Assembly: GCA_021778785.1 (NCBI GenBank)
Contig: JAJYBX010000081.1
Coordinates: 1 to 7,699, forward strand
From: Acidobacteriota bacterium
Lineage (GTDB): Bacteria; Acidobacteriota; Holophagae; Holophagales; Holophagaceae
Direction of reading: 5' to 3'
Length of the DNA stretch: 7,699 bases
Numbering within the stretch: position 1 is the stretch's first letter; every line of letters begins with the position of its first letter. Positions 4,515-7,699 of this stretch are shown here, piece after piece. Position numbers and translations under genes: made by a program. The notes beneath the pieces are model-generated. The model was not told where the DNA came from, searched no databases, and was given only the letters and a program-made list of their open reading frames with translations.

Positions 4515-7500
4515 TCAGGGGAAAGGAGGAGTGTACCCGCCCCCCGTCACGTCCACAAAGATGGGGTTCGTGATGGCGATGGGGTAGATGCCCTTCATGA
4601 TCTTGGCCCAGGGGGTGCCAGGGGCGTAGGCGCCCGTGGTGGTGAGCGGCACGCCCCCCTCCACGACGATCCAGGCGTCCTTCCCGGTGGGCATGGTGAG
4701 GGTCGCGGTGGCCGTGCGCAGGCGCGAATCGGTGGTGGAGGCTGTGAAGCTGGCGATGGGGAGGGTCTGCACCACGCCGTTCACCACCACGCGGACCTCG
4801 TCCACGGGGACCCAGTCCGGCGCATAGAGGTTGACGGCGAGCGTGACCGTGGCCGCGGGGCCCGCCACCAGGCCGCCGGGACCGACGCCGTTCACCGAGA
4901 CATCCAGGAGGGGGCCGGTGGAGGCCACCGCGGCACCGGACTGGAGAGCCTTCAACACGGGGCTCAGATCATCCTGGTTCAGGGTGGCGCTGGCCAGGTT
5001 CAGGTAGGTGCGGGCCAATCCCACGGGCGTATCGAGGCTGTAACGGGCGGAGGAAAGGCCCAGCCCCTTGGTGAAGCTCCCTGGGGCCTGCTGGCTGATC
5101 AGACCGAACCAGTCGTTGCGGACGGTCAGGAACTCGTTGAACCAGGCGGTGGCGTTGGCCGGGTCCGTCAGGGGCAGCGGGTTGCCGCTGGCATCGGAGT
5201 ATTCGCCGCGGAGGAGTTCGATGGCGTCGAAATCGCCTTCGCGCTTGCCGAGGGAGACGGGGCCCGTCTGGGTCCACCAGGCATTGGTCCCCGTGCCCAG
5301 CGCCACGGCCGGGTCGAAGCCCCGCACCGTGAACAGGCCCTGGGGTCCCCGGGGACGTTCGATCACGTTGAAGCCGCCCTGGGCCTGCGTGAGGAAGTCA
5401 GCCAGCGTCCAGCCCGTCGAGGGGAGGGCGCCACCGGAACGGGCCGTGGTCGGGGGAGGGGTGAAGAGGGCCGTGACCGTCCCGTCCGACAGGACGGAAC
5501 TGCGGGCCCCCACGACGAACGGATCATTCCCGATGGCGTCCCGCTGGGCATCCGAGAGGCTCGTGTTGTTGGTGTCGAACTCGGCCCGGAATTCTGAACG
5601 GAGCGCGGTGGGATCTGTCTGCTCGTCCTGCTCGGTGCGGGCGACGACCTGGACACCCTCGGCCAGGGCGGAGCTGAGCATCTCGCCAGGATTGAAGCCG
5701 CCGGTGGTGGCCTGGGTGGGCCCCGGCAGGTCGAAGCTGGTCCAACCCGTGGGCAGGCTGGCCTTCACCACCACGAACATGTGGCTGGTATAGGTCTGCC
5801 CATCGAAGGCCGAGACGGGGATCGTGTCCAGGAAGGACAGGGGCCCGCGGGTGCCATAGGCCAGGTAGTCGCCGGTGGCGAAGAAGCTGCTGAGGGGAGA
5901 GAAGGTGTAGGCGAAAGAAGTCCCGAAGGCCTGGTTGCCGGCCTGGTACTGGTAGGAGCCCACGTTCCCGCCCGTGACCGCCTTCCCCTTGTAGATGGGC
6001 TCGAAATAGCTCGAGACCTTGCGGGTGCGCTGCATGTCGGGGTCCGCCGTGCCGCCGATCCCCGCGAAGGTGATGCGGAGGGGCTGGAGGCCGTCATAGG
6101 CGGTCGAACCGGCCTCGCGCGACGTGAAGGAGTGCAGGGACTGCTTCTGGGCGATGACGTTGCCAGCGGAATCGATGACGTCGAACCGTTCCGGCGCCAG
6201 GGACTCCGCCAGGTTCCAAGCCTGGTCCTTGGAGGGCTGGATGGGCGTCGCCACGTTGGGGCGGGACGTGTTGAGGGTGTTCGTGGCGGTGTAGATGGTC
6301 GCGCTCTGGTTCCGGTTCGTGGCCGTAAGGCGGTACCGCTGGGTCTGCCCCGAGACATTCGGATCCGCCACGGCGGGCAGGAACATCTGGACGGTGGAGG
6401 CGGAGGAGGGGGCATCCCCCTTTTCGCGCCACTCCACACGCTCCAGGCTCCAGTTCGCCGGGTTGGCATCGGTGCTGGCATCGGCCGCGCTCCCGAGATA
6501 GCGCTCGACCCGGAATTCCGTCTGGAGCGGCCCGCCCAGGGTGGCGGTCCCGAAGGAATTGAAGGCCACGTACCCGAGATCGCCTCCCCGGAGGCCGGTG
6601 CGGGCGACCGCCATCGAGTTGAACAGCGCGTTGGAAGGCGTCGGCTTGGCCACGTTCCCCGAGGTGCTGGTGTAGAAGCTGGGGCCTCCGGTCACGTAGA
6701 TCCGGCGGCGGTAGGTCAGGCTCTGGCCATCCGCCAGGCTGGCGACCGCGGGGCCGCCCACCACCAGGCGCGCCGGGAAGACCGGCCGGTCCTGGGCCAG
6801 GACATGCTGGGGATCGGAGGTCACCAGGACCTGGTCCGTATCCACCGGCAGGATGCCGAAGCCGCTGTGGTCGTCGTAGGTGGTTCCCGAGGACTCCGTG
6901 GAGGTCAGGGCGACCATCGGGGCCTGGACGCTGGTGGTCAGGGGATTGGCGAAGTCCGAGCCAGGGATCTCCACGCCCCAGGAGGTGACCTGGGTGCCAT
7001 CGTAGGCCTTCGTGGCGGGCACCACGAACCGGTAGCCGCCGCCCCGCTGGGAGAGGTAGTCCCCCAGGTTCTCGATGGGGAGGGTGGCGCCCGAGTGGTT
7101 GGTGACCGTCGTCTCCAGCGTGAAGTAGGTGTCCCGGGTCCCGAGGGAGATGCGGTGGGTCACGTCCAGGCCCACGACCCGGCCCTGGGCGTCCAGCGTG
7201 GCGCCGAGCTTGCCCTTGGGGTCCAGCAGGGAGCCGTGCATGTCCAGGAACACCAGGTTCGTGGCCTTCCCGGGCAGGTACCGGTCGAAGACCAGCGGCA
7301 GGTCCGGGTCCTGGTTCGCCACCGGTCCGAGGCGCCCCAGCATGTCATCCGGCATGGAGACCCGCTTGAAGCTCTGGTCCAGGGAGATGGTGCCGATGTC
7401 CAGGACGGAGCCCCCGGAAGCCGCGCCGAGCTGCCCCGGCTGGTCGCCGAAGGCCGCGCCATCGATGGCCAGCTGGACGTAGTCGTTGCCCAGGTAGAAG

Positions 7501-7697
7501 TCGCCAGGTCCCGCGGTCGATTTCAGGCCACCCACCCGGTCGCCGCCCTCCTGCGGAATCTCCTCAACCGCGAGGTTGGGACGGGTGACACCGGTGGCGC
7601 GGAAGCAGCCCAGCCCCCCGCCGGCGGTGAGCGCCAGGACCAGGGGCGCCATCCACAGGGCAGGCCGGGAGGGCGGAACGAAGCGGGTATGGCGCAT
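4515..7697 (-). CDS. Exported PHP-fold (CehA/McbA-like) protein with substituted metal-ligand motifs, putative pseudoenzyme
   Basis: This 1060-residue protein begins with a signal peptide: basic start, hydrophobic core MAPLVLALTAGG, and Cys31. The lipobox GLGC is off consensus at -3, so a lipoprotein is likely but not certain. Residues about 35-340 are beta-rich, with a segment typical of extended CehA-like proteins as I recall them (GDFYLGNDYVQLAIDG, 65-80). Residues about 350-650 are unassigned. From 656 the order matches a CehA/McbA-type PHP metallohydrolase: DLPGPT (656-661), ALAEGVQVVARTEQDEQTD (677-695), FNVIERPRG (776-784), DFDAIELLRG (822-831), GLSSAR (880-885), TPVGLARTYL (890-899) and STGPLLDVSVNG (926-937). 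Each expected metal-binding His is replaced; Glu827 remains. A C-terminal Ig-like part ends with AITNPIFVDV. The ATG lies 2 bp from the window edge, so an upstream start cannot be excluded. It probably shares a transcript with dnaB. Confidence 0.75.
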   Translation of the reverse strand: MRHTRFVPPSRPALWMAPLVLALTAGGGLGCFRATGVTRPNLAVEEIPQEGGDRVGGLKSTAGPGDFYLGNDYVQLAIDGAAFGDQPGQLGAASGGSVLDIGTISLDQSFKRVSMPDDMLGRLGPVANQDPDLPLVFDRYLPGKATNLVFLDMHGSLLDPKGKLGATLDAQGRVVGLDVTHRISLGTRDTYFTLETTVTNHSGATLPIENLGDYLSQRGGGYRFVVPATKAYDGTQVTSWGVEIPGSDFANPLTTSVQAPMVALTSTESSGTTYDDHSGFGILPVDTDQVLVTSDPQHVLAQDRPVFPARLVVGGPAVASLADGQSLTYRRRIYVTGGPSFYTSTSGNVAKPTPSNALFNSMAVARTGLRGGDLGYVAFNSFGTATLGGPLQTEFRVERYLGSAADASTDANPANWSLERVEWREKGDAPSSASTVQMFLPAVADPNVSGQTQRYRLTATNRNQSATIYTATNTLNTSRPNVATPIQPSKDQAWNLAESLAPERFDVIDSAGNVIAQKQSLHSFTSREAGSTAYDGLQPLRITFAGIGGTADPDMQRTRKVSSYFEPIYKGKAVTGGNVGSYQYQAGNQAFGTSFAYTFSPLSSFFATGDYLAYGTRGPLSFLDTIPVSAFDGQTYTSHMFVVVKASLPTGWTSFDLPGPTQATTGGFNPGEMLSSALAEGVQVVARTEQDEQTDPTALRSEFRAEFDTNNTSLSDAQRDAIGNDPFVVGARSSVLSDGTVTALFTPPPTTARSGGALPSTGWTLADFLTQAQGGFNVIERPRGPQGLFTVRGFDPAVALGTGTNAWWTQTGPVSLGKREGDFDAIELLRGEYSDASGNPLPLTDPANATAWFNEFLTVRNDWFGLISQQAPGSFTKGLGLSSARYSLDTPVGLARTYLNLASATLNQDDLSPVLKALQSGAAVASTGPLLDVSVNGVGPGGLVAGPAATVTLAVNLYAPDWVPVDEVRVVVNGVVQTLPIASFTASTTDSRLRTATATLTMPTGKDAWIVVEGGVPLTTTGAYAPGTPWAKIMKGIYPIAITNPIFVDVTGGGYTPPFP

Positions 7698-7699
7698 GT

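Noticed and set aside
3167..4573. Long plus-strand open frame opposite dnaB.
   Set aside because: It is a shadow of dnaB, whose helicase motifs are intact on the minus strand.
4515..7697. Decay of the large gene as a pseudogene in the usual sense.
   Set aside because: The frame is uninterrupted over 1060 codons with third-position GC bias kept, so loss of the metal ligands is not accompanied by gene decay.
1..7699. CRISPR array, tRNA or rRNA gene, transposase or phage gene.
   Set aside because: I saw no regularly spaced repeats, tRNA-like cloverleaf sequence, rRNA sequence or mobile-element protein motifs.

Overview
The window is GC-rich and gene-dense, with two gene blocks running toward each other. 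The left block reads rightward: a few codons that may be the end of gatC, then gatA (amidotransferase subunit A), then a 2-oxoacid dehydrogenase E2 acyltransferase. The right block reads leftward: a 1060-residue exported protein, then dnaB (replicative helicase). The blocks meet in a 258-bp intergenic stretch at 2864-3121. Strong third-position GC bias, an exported protein with a lipoprotein-like signal, and an indirect tRNA amidation pathway fit a GC-rich Gram-negative bacterium. The overall style resembles Acidobacteriota of the Holophagae/Geothrix type, but this is an impression from protein flavour, not a demonstrated assignment.

Left block (1-2863). gatA has the intact Lys-cisSer-Ser triad of amidase-signature enzymes. 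It is followed after 9 bp by the E2 gene, whose Shine-Dalgarno overlaps the gatA stop codon. E2 has a lipoyl domain, a peripheral-subunit-binding domain and a complete catalytic domain. No gatB and no E1 or E3 gene is visible, so both enzymes need partners encoded elsewhere.

Convergent junction (2864-3121). This is the most unusual non-coding part. The last 25 codons and stop of the E2 gene occur a second time 204 bp downstream (2989-3067). The two copies differ at five positions, all third codon positions and all synonymous. Between them lies a 125-bp segment rich in hairpins that resembles a small repetitive element. After the second copy come a small hairpin and a perfect 14-bp-stem hairpin that abuts the dnaB stop codon and probably serves both converging genes.

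Right block (3122-7699). dnaB is intact and intein-free. Sixteen bp upstream of it ends the large gene. Its C-terminal 400 residues follow the layout of PHP-fold metallohydrolases of the CehA/McbA type, yet the recognisable metal-ligand histidine motifs are all substituted (HxH to PxP, TDH to TEQ, NHP to ERP, SDSH to SSAR). The scaffold around them is kept. It therefore looks like a catalytically dead, surface-anchored PHP pseudoenzyme, which is the best candidate here for undescribed biology.
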